DNA of 64,000 nucleotides from Aquatica leii (lineage: Eukaryota > Arthropoda > Insecta > Coleoptera > Lampyridae). This document shows positions 12,221 through 23,125 of this stretch, in pieces. The notes under the pieces were generated by a model that was not told the origin of the DNA, did no database searches, and was given only the letters and a program-made list of their open reading frames with translations. Each line of letters begins with the position of its first letter. Position 1 is the first letter of the stretch. The DNA is taken from the NCBI GenBank assembly GCA_035610365.1, contig CM069432.1, positions 263,497,177 to 263,561,176 of the forward strand. The letters run 5' to 3'. The position numbers and the translations under genes were made by a program.

Positions 12221-12358
12221 TTTCGTTTAAATTATTATTAAATAAATTTACTTATTCGTTAACTGTAAAGTGATTTATTTCTCGGTTTTACAAATTATTT
12301 ACACTAAACTTAGTATGTACGGATTCGGAAAAACAAGATCTATTAAAATTTGCAAAAA

Positions 12359-12548
12359 TATACAGGCTGTCCTATTTAAATTAACAAACTTGAGGGTATT
12401 TTCGGTGAAACCGGAAATACAGTAGTAACAAAAAATATGGCAGCAGATGCGTTATGCGTCAATAACTTGCCTGCAAAGTTTCATAAATACCGTAATTCTT
12501 GTTTTAAAGATATTTACTTGGTCTCATACTTTATCACAACCCTGTATA
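12359..12548. mobile_element. Small MITE with TATACAGG termini
   Basis: The 190-bp unit starts TATACAGG and ends CCTGTATA, forming an 8-bp terminal inverted repeat. A partial inverted copy lies at 9141-9250. It has no coding capacity. Terminal CAGG-type repeats fit a mariner-related non-autonomous element, and a mariner transposase remnant lies just upstream, but a direct relation is not shown. Confidence 0.6.
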
Positions 12549-12791
12549 CATCCAATAACACTGTTTTCAATTTTAAATAATGCCACATTGACCATTGCCC
12601 TCAAATTTCAAATAATCCAGTAGAATCATTAAGACAAATTAGCTAATCATATAAAAATATCATGGGGTTAGCAAGTGGGTATATACCCCAATACCCAAAA
12701 ACTAAAAACTGAATAATCCAAAATGTGATTAACGTAATCCTAAGAAGTCGCGCTATCGCGCGCATCTTCTCCCGTCCCCTCGGCCTCCGCC

Positions 12792-13928
12792 ATGGAAGTT
12801 GAGTTTACCACTGCCAAGCGTCGTTGCGAAACCGAGTCCGACGACGAATCCGATGACTCACAACTGTCCACACTCGAAGAATCCTTCGAAGCAGAGGTCC
12901 TAATTATGTTTAAGCTGATTTCTACTTCCAAAGAATCCGTTGCCAGACGAACTGAATTAATGGATGTATTGTCCCGCATTCAAGCTATCTTCCGTAGATC
13001 AGCTCTTGCCAAAAAAATGTCGCAGCAACATTAAGATATTTTGGATGCTCTTAGGGGCGTACAAACTGCCTTAAAGACGGTGACTGACAAGTTGTCATCA
13101 CCAGCCAACCAACAAGTCACAACTGGTCCTGTTTCTTACGCTCAAGTAGCTCGGTCTACCAGAGTAGCAGACAGAGTGAAGGTACCTTCCGGGAAATCCG
13201 TCGCACCAGTCCCATGGTCTATGTGATAGTTTCTAAGCCCGAGTCTAACATGAAGACATCTAACGAGACCAAAACAAAGCTCATGACAGGTCTTAATCCT
13301 ACCACGTTTGGTCTAAGACTAAACCGAGTGACGAAAATGGGAGGAAACTCCGTTCGCTTGGAGTCCGAAAAGACCGACCTTTCCAAGATCCCAGCGGATA
13401 TCTTCGACAAAGACAAAATCTTTTCTAGGATCTCTATCACGGACGTTCCTACCAACCTCTCCTCCGAGCAGGTGAAGGAGGCGATCCTTGAGCAAAACTT
13501 AATTCGCCACTAATGAAATAATGCAAGAGGCCAGAGAACACCTGAAGGTGCTATTTAAGTTCGGGCCTAGAAATAGATCCGATTGCAATTAGATAATTGA
13601 ACTAACTCTGGAGGTAAGAAAGTACCTCATGGCCAGTCGTCGTGTTTACGTTGCATGGAACTCGTGCAGGGTCAATGAACATGAACGCATCATAAGGTGC
13701 TATAAATGCCAAAAGTTCAGTCAGCAATCAGGTGAATGTAAAAGCGAAATTAAATGCAGTATTTGAACTAAAGATTGCCCAAACACCGCACAAGACCCTG
13801 CATGTGCAAATTGTGCCAGATATGGCCATAAAAACGAGGTGATAAAACACAAGGCGTCTTCCAACAACCGCCCGGCGTACCTAAAGAGGCTTGACGCCAA
13901 GATTGCTAACACCGATTATGGACAGTGA
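12792..13928 (+). pseudogene. R1/LOA-like ORF1 (gag-like, zinc knuckles), broken
   Basis: ORF1 proteins of these elements bind the element RNA. From the ATG at 12792 an acidic N-terminus runs to an in-frame TAA at 13032, after which the same frame continues (DILDALRGVQTALK). A frameshift near 13210 moves to the frame at 13214, and another break follows 13510. The C-terminal part has VYVAWNSCRVNEHERIIRCY and a Cys-x2-Cys knuckle in which the His appears lost. A second, H-containing knuckle (CANCARYGHKN) follows. It ends at TGA 13926-13928, inside the start of ORF2. Confidence 0.75.
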
Positions 13929-14709
13929 GGACGCTCCTCTGACTCTTAGGATTTCGCAAGTGAATCTTCAGCGTTCTCGTGCTGCAACCTTGGAAGTCAT
14001 GGGATTCTCCTCCGACAACGACATTGAGATTTTACTGACCCAAGAGCCCTATGTGTATCGTTCTGGTTCAGGGTATAGGTTCGCTGGAGAGGCCTTCCCC
14101 TTCAACAGGATCACCACATGCACTTCTATGCGGTATTTCTCGGCTATTGTTTTCAACAGTGCGAAGCCCGTCGTAGTAGTTACCCTGAGTCATCTAACTA
14201 ATGACTGCACTGCCGTATCCATGATTACAGTTGGAAACACCTTCTTAGGCGTCGTTGGCGTATATTGGCCACTAAGCGAGGATGTTCGCATTCATCTACA
14301 ACATCTAGACAGAGTTTTGGATGAACTAAGAGGCGTCCCAATTATTATAGTAGGTGACTTTAATTCTAAATCACCGCTTTGGCACTCCTTGCTTACTCAC
14401 GAACGAGGCAGAAGCGCAGAGAACCTCGTGGGTGAACGTGACCTATGGTTTGTAAATAAGCCCAACCAACTTTTTACCTATCCTAGTCACCAAGGTTCTT
14501 CAAACATTGATGTCACTCTAGCGTTGCAAGTTTTAGCAAGGAAAGTTTCTAACTATGAAATAATCCCTGAGGTGATTGAAAGTGACCACCGACTTATACG
14601 TTTTGATTTAACCGTCAAAAATTCTCGATCGGTTCTGATCCCTAAGCGTATCTTCGATGTCAAAGCTGAACACAGCTGTCAGCGCCCTACATTTTCCACG
14701 TGGAGCTAA
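13918..14709 (+). CDS. R1/LOA-like ORF2 endonuclease domain, still open
   Basis: An apurinic/apyrimidinic-type endonuclease nicks the target to start target-primed reverse transcription. The frame is open for about 264 codons from the ATG at 13918, chosen because it overlaps the ORF1 stop as usual in this group. All expected motifs are visible: an Asn in RISQVNLQRSR, a Glu in LLTQEPYVY, the Asp and Asn in IIVGDFNSKSPLWHS, and the Ser-Asp-His in IESDHRLI. The frame is lost at 14709, before the RT domain, so it codes only the endonuclease part of a normally larger ORF2 of about 1000 residues. Confidence 0.8.
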   Translation: MDSEDAPLTLRISQVNLQRSRAATLEVMGFSSDNDIEILLTQEPYVYRSGSGYRFAGEAFPFNRITTCTSMRYFSAIVFNSAKPVVVVTLSHLTNDCTAVSMITVGNTFLGVVGVYWPLSEDVRIHLQHLDRVLDELRGVPIIIVGDFNSKSPLWHSLLTHERGRSAENLVGERDLWFVNKPNQLFTYPSHQGSSNIDVTLALQVLARKVSNYEIIPEVIESDHRLIRFDLTVKNSRSVLIPKRIFDVKAEHSCQRPTFSTWS

Positions 14710-15284
14710 GTGTCACGATCTAAATTCTATAGTTCGCTCGAATTCTACAGCTGATATACCGTGGTGGAGTTCAAAGCTAGATGGGTTAAAGCGAGTCGTA
14801 CGTTGCTCAAGAAAGCATACTGAAAAAGCCTCAGTAAAGCTTAAAATTCAATGGCTAAATTCGTGCAATTCCGCGCTTCGCCGGTATAAACTGGTAGTCA
14901 AGAACGCTAGCTAGTGTCAAAGGTTCGCAGAGAGAAGTTTAGCGGCGAGTCCATGGGTATTAATTTATAGGATATCTTCACAAAAGTTCTTTGCTATCCA
15001 ACCATGCTCTAACGTCCGTGACGGTGAAAAATACACAAATTAAATCCTGATCTTATGTAAATATTGAGTCCCGATAGGACTGGGTGGCTACAAAAGAGGA
15101 TATAGCGTCGATGTCTAGCAGAATTCCTAAGAGCGTTTAATAACGTATGGTGGCCATCAATAATTGAAGCTCTCGTCGCCAAGAGAGCACCTGCAGACGC
15201 AGTGCGCGTCATTCGTAGTTATTTATCGAGTCGCTAGATCAATTATTCCACGAACGTTTCTGGCTGTTCTTATACAAAACGACT

Positions 15285-15770
15285 GACAAAAGGTTGCCCC
15301 CAAGGCTCTGTTTTCAGGCCGACCTTGCGGAACGTTGTTGTTGATTCTTTACTTGAACGAATTTACCTGATAACTGCGACATTTTTGCTTACGCAGATGA
15401 TATTACCATCACAGTATTCGCAAACAATAGACGCGACCTAGAGGCAAAATCACGACAGTGCCTGGACACTCTGACTCGTTGGGCTGCCAACAACAAATTG
15501 ACAGTCTCAGCTCACAAGACCAAGTACATGGTTTTTGGCTCCCCGCTGTCAAGAGATCCCACAGTTCGAATAAACGATATTCCAGTTCGAAGGGTTTTTG
15601 AATTCAAATACCTCGAACTTTTGCTTGAGCTTCGTCAAACACTGTTCCTATCATTAGTGACCATTTTTAATACTGCAGTCATCCCTATGCTCACATATGG
15701 CTTAGACTTTTGTTACCATATACTAAAACATACCCATATTGTCAGGAAACTGGCATCTCTACAGTCGTAG
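15285..15770 (+). pseudogene. R1/LOA-like reverse transcriptase fragment
   Basis: The plus strand reads KGCPQGSVFRPTL (RT block 4), then FAYADDITITVFANNRRDLE with the catalytic Y-A-D-D, then LTRWAANNKLTVSAHKTKYM and VFEFKYLELLLE. This is the palm and thumb of a non-LTR RT. Frames change between the blocks. The segment 14710-15284, where the fingers should be, is scrambled and has only short open frames. Confidence 0.8.
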
Positions 15771-15879
15771 CAAAATATCCCCCTCTGCTTCTACTATTGC
15801 AAGAAATATACTGCATCAAAGTTCTGGCTGGCACTTGTACTTTTTTAGACTTCGATCGCAGATTTTCCTTCCTTTTCGG

Positions 15880-16085
15880 TAGTCAAGCGTCATCTCAAGA
15901 CTTTGATCTTAAATGAATGGCAGCGGCTGTGGGATGCATCCCATAAGGGGCGTAACGCCTATTCCATGATACCCAATATCCTAAACTGGATCAACATGTT
16001 CCACGATCCGGGACGAGCGGCCGTCCAAATTCTCACATCGCACGGCGATTTCCGTTGTCCGATGTCTGTCGTGTGGTGTTCCTGA
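15880..16085 (+). pseudogene. R1/LOA-like ORF2 C-terminal segment
   Basis: The frame from 15903 has LNEWQRLWDASHKGRNAYSM and later RAAVQILTSHGDFRCP. In R1/LOA-type ORF2 proteins a W-Q-x-x-W-D...K-G-R segment is followed by the L-T-G-H-G-x-F motif and a Cys-rich end. The Cys-rich end is not visible, because the frame stops just after the motif. Confidence 0.7.
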
Positions 16086-16447
16086 TACTCCGTCACATAG
16101 GATTCTCGCTTGTCGGAAGTTCGATGAGTGAACCCGTTTCCCAATTCCCCCGTGTCCATCCTTAGACTAGTGTCCGACGTAAACGAACTCATTGTATTCG
16201 CTAGAGGAGATCAGAGTCAAACGTAAAACCAGAGTCTAACTTAATTTATTTTTGCATAGTATTTTGATTTATTTATACAGTCAGCATTTTGATTATTTTT
16301 AGTTTTACTAACATTTTCAGTTTCTTTTTACCCGTAACTGACTTGACAGACGATCCTTCATTTCGAAATTTATATCCTAAATCGTTCAATCCTCTATGTG
16401 GCGAACTTGAACTAAGCAAGTTTGGGTGGTTGGTGGGTCCATTTCTA

Positions 16448-16470
16448 CCTCCTCCTCCTCCTCCTCCTCC
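16448..16470 (+). repeat. (CTC)n trinucleotide run
   Basis: A short CTC repeat lies inside the 3' part of the non-LTR element. It gives rise to proline or glycine runs in overlapping frames that are not genes. Confidence 0.7.
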
Positions 16471-16832
16471 CTGTTTTGACAAATTGGATACTGTACTAGA
16501 ACAATTGCTTATTTTTACACGTTTTGTATCTATTTCAATTTTTTCCGCAGCACCATTTGTCCAATTTGAAGTAAATTAGCAACTATTTTTATTGTTAGTA
16601 AACTTCTCGAATATTTTACAATTTGTCTCTACGTAATTTTGGCATTATAATCGGAGATTAAAGTCAAAATTAAGTCTCGACGAATTCATTCTAAAATACA
16701 GTGGAAATTTAGATGCAACAAAAATAGTCAACTTGTTACGGTAATACAACCGTAACCTGCAGTAAACGGTAGCTCAGAGCTTCGGGGAATAAATTGTATG
16801 CCCCGAATAGATGTTGAAATGAAATGAAATTG

Positions 16833-17130
16833 TAATGGTTATTGATCGAAATGTAAATTTTCGAAATCATATTCTGGAGTGTTTTTCGGAACGAATGATT
16901 CAGAGTCATCTAAATTGTTTCTGATACTATTATTGGCATTAGCAAGCAAAATCAACAAATTTGTTGCAATGTCTATTGTTATATTTTTTCCTGAAGGTTG
17001 TTACTTGTTGTATTTTGTGGCTGCACAGTAAGCGATAGATTTCATAACGTTTTGATTTTTTAATGATCTCGATGTAAAGCGCTTACTACATCAACTCCTA
17101 CAGACAATCTGGTTTCAGAAATATTTTAAA
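16833..17130. other. AT-rich spacer
   Basis: This spacer lies between the non-LTR element and the fold-back MITE. Nothing recognisable was seen. Confidence 0.45.
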
Positions 17131-17475
17131 GTACACTCATATGAAAAAAACATGGGACAAGGGGGATTTCCCGATGATAATTTACACTGATTGAATACAT
17201 CGCCTTTAAGTTTGTATTCATCAAATAAAAATAGTTGCACGCAGTAATTCGAATTCGGTTTTTAAAACAATTAAAAAAATTACTTTGTTAACGCATATAT
17301 TTTTGCAGTGTTAGTTCTGAAATAAGCAATAAATAACTACTTAGCGAGAACAGTAGACACCTGGTCGCATGATACAACACGCCGAATGAATACAAACTTA
17401 AAGGCGATGTACTCAAACAGTGTAAATTAGCATCGGGGAATTCTTCTGTCCCATTTTTTTTTCATACGAGTGTAC
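17131..17475. mobile_element. Fold-back MITE with ~90-bp terminal inverted repeats
   Basis: The left end GTACACTCATATGAAAAAAA and the reverse complement of the right end GTACACTCGTATGAAAAAAA match closely for about 90 bases. Shared blocks are 'atgggaca', 'aatttacactg' and 'acatcgcctttaagtttgta'. The centre is unrelated and AT-rich. A TA at each edge would be the target duplication, pointing to Tc1/mariner mobilisation, with termini CACTCRTATGAAAAA. There is no coding capacity. Confidence 0.85.
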
Positions 17476-18235
17476 TACTTTTTTTAAACCTAAACATTTT
17501 GTTTATTTATTTATATAAAGCAATGTGTATTGTTATTATTAACTTCTACTTTTTCAAAATTATTTAAAAAAAATAGTAAACACAATAGAACAATAACAAT
17601 AACTTTTATATAAATTTTATACAGTAATAACACAACAAAAAAATTATAGCTTTATTATCTTTATAAGATTTTCTTTTTAATTAAAAAAACCAAGTTTATT
17701 TTTTTTTAATTGTCATACGTGATATAATTTAATTTTACACGATGTTAAGACGCTTCTAACAACTTCAAATATAATAACAAACGTGATTTTAATACTTAAC
17801 GTATCCATGATAATTGTTGTACTTGGTTATACTTATAAATTTTTTTTATATTTATGTACAGTATATGAATAAATGCTTTGTTTAAAAGTTAATATTTTAA
17901 AATATAATAATTTATATTACACGTTAGCATACAAAATTTAGTTCCTATTGAAGGATATATGGTGATTAGTTATCTAACCTTTAACACCTAAAGGATTAAA
18001 CAGGGTCAGCATAATATACGTAGATTGAATGAAGTTTATATTACATTAAGTAAAAAAGTATATGATATTAATAAGTCACTGAAACTTAACCATGTTTAAA
18101 CTAATCTTTGCTTATATTTTTCTTTACAAAAACTTTAACAAAGTAGTTACGTCAAATAACATCAATCGTAAAGTGTCTTTAATAATAACATACAATTAAA
18201 TATTTCATTGAAAACGTTTTTGTTTTGTTTATCGT
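17476..18235. other. AT-rich intergenic DNA
   Basis: Very AT-rich with several homopolymer runs. No gene, repeat partner or motif was noticed. Confidence 0.5.
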
Positions 18236-18310
18236 ATACCGGGTGTTCCACGCTAGCGTATTTCCTTTGCAAAGATGGCGGACTTTTGGTTATACTTTTT
18301 TTTTGTACCA
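18236..18310 (-). repeat. Terminal fragment of mariner-like repeat H
   Basis: The sequence ACCGGGTGTTCC...AGCGTATTTCC, followed by 'gcggacttttgg', matches the reverse complement of one end of the small element at 20137-20289. Only this end is preserved. Confidence 0.55.
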
Positions 18311-18633
18311 TCCCATGCAGCATTTTGTTTTCTTTTGATTTCATCCTAACTGTTTTTGTCTACTCCTCAAATGTTTTAGATTTTCTATCTATTTTAACAA
18401 AAAAGTAAGTTGGCCTTGGGTATTGCTTAGCGACTATCACTTGTTTTAAAATGCCATTTTATTAAGAAAAGGTTAGTGCAGTGTGTGTTTTGTCGTGTTC
18501 TTAATTACTTTTCTTATTGTTTGTTGCGTATGTCGTAAAACGAATTAGTCGACATGACACCCATTCTTGGCGAATGTCATCGAAATCCTTTGTTGGCGTC
18601 ACGTATCTATGCGAGACGTTTTCCGAATAGACG

Positions 18634-19682
18634 TCATCCGCAAGTCGGAGATAGGGGAGGTTCAAGTGAATAATAATTAAGGGCGCCAGATCATTTAGAA
18701 TTAACACTTCTGCCTCGATCAAGACAGACGGTCCAAGCTTTTAACCAATTTTTAGGTTCGTAATCCTTGTTACTCTGATGTTCGGGTAACCACAATAATA
18801 GAGAAAGGTATGTTACCACAAAAGAAAGATTAACAGGTATAAAAACTCTAATTTAGTGACGTAGAATATTAACAAAAGTATATCTAATTCTCAATCCATA
18901 AATGCCAGAAGTATCGGCAACACACAATATATAAGTTGAGTTGAAGTGAATAGCGAAGAAAATTTCGTAATAAATATCGTTTGTACACAGCATGCGATAC
19001 GCACAAAATGATTAATGAAATTACCTTAATGGTATTGCAACAACAATCGTAATTACGGAAATTAACATAAACAAAAGTTCTCCGGTAAGTGAGCCTGGAA
19101 TAATATGAATGTAAGCCATGTCAACGCAATGACTCACGAAAGTCGAAATCTACAAAATTATTAATTTATGAAATTAAGTATAAGAACCCGATATATATAT
19201 CGAATGCTGTTTCTTCTCTCAATTAAAATGTGAGTATCCTAATCGACTGATGTCGAAGAAGTGACATTCCTTTTCGGTGCTAATAATTAATAGGCCTTCA
19301 ATGATTTATCGACGTTCATTCCTCTTTGTACCTAATTAGTTAAATCGGAACATGTGGCCAAAGCGTGGCGGAACGGCTATCAAATTAATAAAGAAATTAC
19401 AAAAGAATCCCAACAAACCGGATGCAAATATCTTACCCTGTGCCGAATAAATTACGATAAATTCGTAATTAACTTATAATTTCCTGTCCATCACAGTGGA
19501 TGTACCATTAAATTTTTGGATTAGGTCAATTCACGACACAGGCCGTCTTAAGTAGTTGACAGCTTCAAAATGAATTTAGCAACATGTCAGTAACCAGGAA
19601 GATCGACAGAGGGCGTCAAAACCGGAATCTAATTTTAATTCGATATACAGGGTATTACGTTATGAAAATTTTGCACGTAACA
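18634..19682 (-). mobile_element. LTR-A copy, truncated at its sense 3' end
   Basis: The copy ends (sense start) with the typical GCACGTAACA at 19682. Its other end begins at 'agtcggagataggggaggtt', so about 50 bases of the LTR-A terminus are missing and replaced by unrelated sequence. No target duplication can be scored. Otherwise it contains the same conserved blocks as the intact copies. Confidence 0.75.
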
Positions 19683-19851
19683 ATGGATTCGTAAATCTAC
19701 ATAATTTTCATTGCTACTTCAATGAAAACTCTCATTTATACCAAACAATGAATCAACAACAGCGCTGGTTTTTATATATTTTGGTTGGTACTTTTAGTAC
19801 ATATACAGTAGGCCCTTCTTCTTAAATGATCATCTTACTGGAAAAAGATAT

Positions 19852-20060
19852 TTGCAATTCTTGGTCAATAAATTGGGCGAATTGTTGATGGACGTTCTTT
19901 TGGCAACACTGAGGCAGATGTGGTTACAAGACAAAACTCACGCACATAGTGCCCGGCAAGTTTGTCAGGTTTTGGGTTTTCCAAACAAATGCATTAGTTT
20001 GAACGGACTTGTACCTTGGCCTTCTAGATCGCCAGACTCTTTTTGTGTTTAATACAACAC
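19852..20060 (+). pseudogene. Mariner-type transposase fragment
   Basis: A 66-codon frame contains MWLQDKTHAHSARQV and then LVPWPSRSPDS. In Tc1/mariner transposases the second catalytic Asp lies in an x-Q-Q-D-G-A-P-x-H-x-A block, and the last catalytic region is W-P-x-R-S-P-D-L. Both blocks are visible here at the right spacing. The N-terminus and the part after SPD are missing, so it is a remnant. Confidence 0.75.
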
Positions 20061-20136
20061 TTCACATCCCAACTTTCTAACTTATTGAGTTTCAGAGATA
20101 TGATGAATTGTTAAAAACACGGCAAATGTCCAATAG

Positions 20137-20289
20137 ACAGGGTGTTCCATTTAAAATTTCGTAGTTGGCATGGATTTCCAATTTAACTAAAAGTCCGCTA
20201 TCTTTGTAACATTTGTGTAGGACATTTCTTCGAATTTCTAGCAAAAATTTAGTTATAGAGGAAATACGCTGTCGCGGAACACGCGGTGT
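20137..20289. mobile_element. Small MITE H with ACAGGGTGTTCC ends
   Basis: The 153-bp unit starts ACAGGGTGTTCC and ends GGAACACGCGGTGT, an imperfect terminal inverted repeat of about 12 bp. One end recurs in inverted orientation at 18236-18310. Such GGGTGTTCC ends are known from mariner-like elements in insects, and a mariner transposase fragment lies about 80 bases upstream, though it need not be the same element. Confidence 0.55.
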
Positions 20290-20399
20290 AATATTTTGGA
20301 AAAACATCACAGTTTCATTTGTAAAGAATATTTAAATTTTTCTGTACGACGCGACGTCTGCCTTATCATTTAACTGTATCTAAACATTGTAAATAAAGT

Positions 20400-20745
20400 T
20401 AGAGCAGTCATGCTCAAGGAAGAAACCAAAGACAGTAAGAACATTTACGATAAAAGAGGGTAACGGCAAAAAAACTATTTTAACGGATTTAAAAAGGATA
20501 AAAGAAGAACAAAATGTAATGGAGCTAACACGACAAGAAATAGAAAAAGCAGTAATTAAATTAGCAGGTAATAAAATTCTCGGAGAGAATTGCGTATCAT
20601 TTACATTTTTAAAAGAAGGAAGTCCATTTTTAACAAATATAACAAAAAAATATGCAAAGAAAAAAATAGGGTAACTATGGCAGTTATCTATCCCATACAC
20701 AAGAAACAGGATTTCACCATATGTTACGTGTCATTAGGTTTTTAC
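20400..20745 (+). pseudogene. RTE/CR1-like reverse transcriptase fragment
   Basis: On the plus strand the sequence reads VMELTRQEIEKAVIKLAGNK, then CVSFTFLKEGSPFL, then WQL or VIYPIHKKQD after a one-base shift. This corresponds to the region of non-LTR polymerases where an E-I-x-x-A-I-x-x-L-K-N-x-K-A-P-G-x-D stretch is followed by P-x-x-W-K-x-A-x-I-x-P-I-x-K-K-G. Only this N-terminal RT portion remains. Confidence 0.65.
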
Positions 20746-21258
20746 AATCCGTATTTTTACAAAACTCTTGGTATGGCACTGGTAGCAAATACGCCACGAA
20801 CTGTCTAATTTGATATTCACGGTGGGGATACTGCGTTGCTTGGCATGATGAATCCGAATTGGATTACAAATGGAGATTCTGTTGTTTGGAAGTTTAAATC
20901 GATTGTTCTACTAAAAACTACGTGCAGCAAGATAAGCTCGGAGTCCTTCCCTACATTCGAATTATAAAAAGTGGAAACATGTTTCTTCATATCTATCAAA
21001 CCTTTGGTAAGTCAATTTCCAATCCCGTATAAATAGTTTGGGTGGATCAATTTGTGTTACGTACGTATTTGCATTTCTTTAAATTAAATGTTACGCCTTA
21101 AGCGTTATTGCTTGTATTAAGCTTTCAGTCGAGTATATTATACAGTCTTCAGCTGATTTGGCTTAGATGTTGCGTTTGCGTTGACTTAATCCGATCGAGT
21201 ATCCTTAAATACCACGAGTGCACTCTTTTTTGGTTGTCAAGGGTAATTTACTAAAACA
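20746..21258. other. No recognisable gene
   Basis: Short frames only. The right end (21255-21258, AACA) is the candidate target duplication of the LTR-B element that begins at 21259. Confidence 0.45.
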
Positions 21259-21766
21259 TGTTACGCTGAGTTTCGTGTAACAAAAAAATAAACGACGACT
21301 AACACAGTTGTTCCCGGAGAGTGAGTCGCAGGCTTTGTGATGCTAGATTATAAATTAAATCTAAAAAGGTGCTAAAACGATGAAAGACTAAATTCGGGAG
21401 ATATCGTTTGACTCTACCCGCAGCAGGAAAAGAATAAATAACACGACAGTAGTCATAACACAGAATATATATTTATTTTATCACCGAAGTAGTTGAAGAG
21501 GACGAAGGCAGTACATAAGTATAGTTATATAAATGTTGCAAACAATATTACATGGGTTGTTAAGAGAAAATCGGGTTCCTTAAGTTGGGCAGCCAATATT
21601 TGTTACGTTGGTCTTCTTGTAACAGAACGAATGCTACGGCTAGCACAGTTTCTCCGTAGAGGGATCGCAGGGTTTGTGATGCTAAATTATAACTTAAATT
21701 TAAAAAAAGCCGCCAAGACGATGAAAGATTAAATTAGGGAGATACCGTCTAACTCTACCCGTAGCT

Positions 21767-23125
21767 TGTTACGTGCAAAATTTTCATAACGTAATACCCT
21801 GTATATCGAATTAAAATTAAATTCCGGTTTTGACGCCCTCTGCTGATCTTTCTGGTTACTGACATGTTGCGGAATTCATTTTCAAGCTGTCAACTACTTA
21901 AGACGGTCTGTGTCGTTGTGAATTGACCTGATCCAAAGATTTTAAGTACATCAACTGTGATGGACAGGAAATTATAAGTTAATTACGAATTTAACGTAAT
22001 TTATTCGGCACAGGGTAAGATATTTGCATCCGGTTTGTTAGGATTCTTTTGTAATTTCTTTCTTAATTTGATAGCCGTTCCGCCACGCTTTGGCCACATG
22101 TTCCGATTTAACTAATTAAGTACAAGGAGGAATGAACATCGATAAATAATTGAAGGCCTATTAATTATCCACACCAAAAAGGAATGTTACTTCTTCGACA
22201 TCAGTCGATTGCGATACTCACCTTTTAATAATTAGAAGAAACAGCATTCGATATATCGGGTTCTTATATTTAATTTCTTATATTAATAATTTTGTAGACT
22301 TCGACTTTCGTGAGTCATTGCGTTGACACGACTTACATTGATACTATTTCAGGCTACTCAACGAGGAAAACGTTTTCTTCGGGGAAGTGCTGGATTGTGG
22401 GTAAGTTCTCTTTTTAATTATTATGTCGCTGTCAAAGAAGGTCACTCACGAAATTTAATTTATTTGATATCCGCAATCTCAATAGTTTTAATACCATTTA
22501 GGTATTGTCAATATCTAATTCTGTGATATTGCATGCTGTAAACCATCGTTAGTTAATGAGAAATTTTCTTTGCTATCGACACCCGAGGTGTATCTATGTA
22601 TTGTGGGCTGCTGACCCTTCCTTCATTTATGTACTTAAGGTGTATCATAAAAGTTTCTGAATTATGATTACTAATCCTCTACGTTAATGAATTATAGTTA
22701 TTAAGGCTCGACGTTAATGAATTATACTTGTTAATACTCTATATTATTGAATGATATTTATAAATATTCTACGTTACGAATTTATACTTTTTAATACTCT
22801 ACATTGTTGAATCGTCCCTATTAATATTCTACGTTGCTGAATTATAGTTGTAAATATTCCACCTCATTAAATTAAAGTTATTATACCCGTCTTATCTTTT
22901 CTTTATGGTAACCCATATTTCTTTATGGTTAGTTACACGAACACTAATGCAAGAAGGATTACGAACCTGGAATTCGTTACAGGCTTGAACCTTCTGTCCT
23001 GATCGAAATAGAAGCTTTACTTATAAAAGATCTGGCGCCCTTTAACTCTTATTTAGTTGAACCTCCCCTATCTCCGGCTGCATGAGTTGGCCGTGCAAGG
23101 TTCGTAAGACCTAAAGCTTGTAACA
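21767..23125 (+). mobile_element. Solo LTR, family LTR-A, nested (TSD AGCT)
   Basis: The 1359-bp copy runs from TGTTACGTGC to GTAACA. AGCT at 21763-21766 and at 23126-23129 is a perfect target duplication. The host sequence is the duplicated first part of an LTR-B. The sister copy of that host sequence at 21410-21440 lacks the insertion (CTACCCGCAGC joined to AGGAAAAG), giving an empty site a few hundred bases away. This copy carries an internal 30-bp minisatellite. Confidence 0.9.
22647..22890 (+). repeat. 30-bp minisatellite inside LTR-A
   Basis: Seven to eight units of about 30 bp, with consensus near TTCTACGTTAATGAATTATA followed by GTTGTTAATA, run head to tail without length change from 22677 on. 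Other LTR-A copies have one to three versions of the unit at the same place, for example near 4040, 7180 and 33540-33670, so the array expanded within this copy. Confidence 0.8.

Larger units (their letters stand above)
12750..16830 (+). mobile_element. R1/LOA-like non-LTR retrotransposon, nearly full length
   Basis: This is the most complete transposable element here. It has a GC-richer 5' leader (12740-12791), ORF1 with zinc knuckles, and ORF2 overlapping ORF1 by 11 bases. ORF2 contains endonuclease, reverse transcriptase and the characteristic C-terminal segment. A 3' UTR ends near a short GAAATGAAATGAAA run at about 16818-16832. Elements of the R1 and LOA clades have this layout. Clade choice rests on the L-T-S-H-G-D-F-R type C-terminus and is tentative. 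ORF1 and RT are broken, so the copy is dead. Confidence 0.8.

Noticed and set aside
12740-12979. Ser-rich minus-strand frame opposite the ORF1 start
   Set aside because: It is the antisense shadow of the acidic N-terminus of the non-LTR ORF1.
16273-16579. Pro-rich (plus) and Gly-rich (minus) frames
   Set aside because: Both result from the (CTC)n run in the 3' UTR of the non-LTR element.
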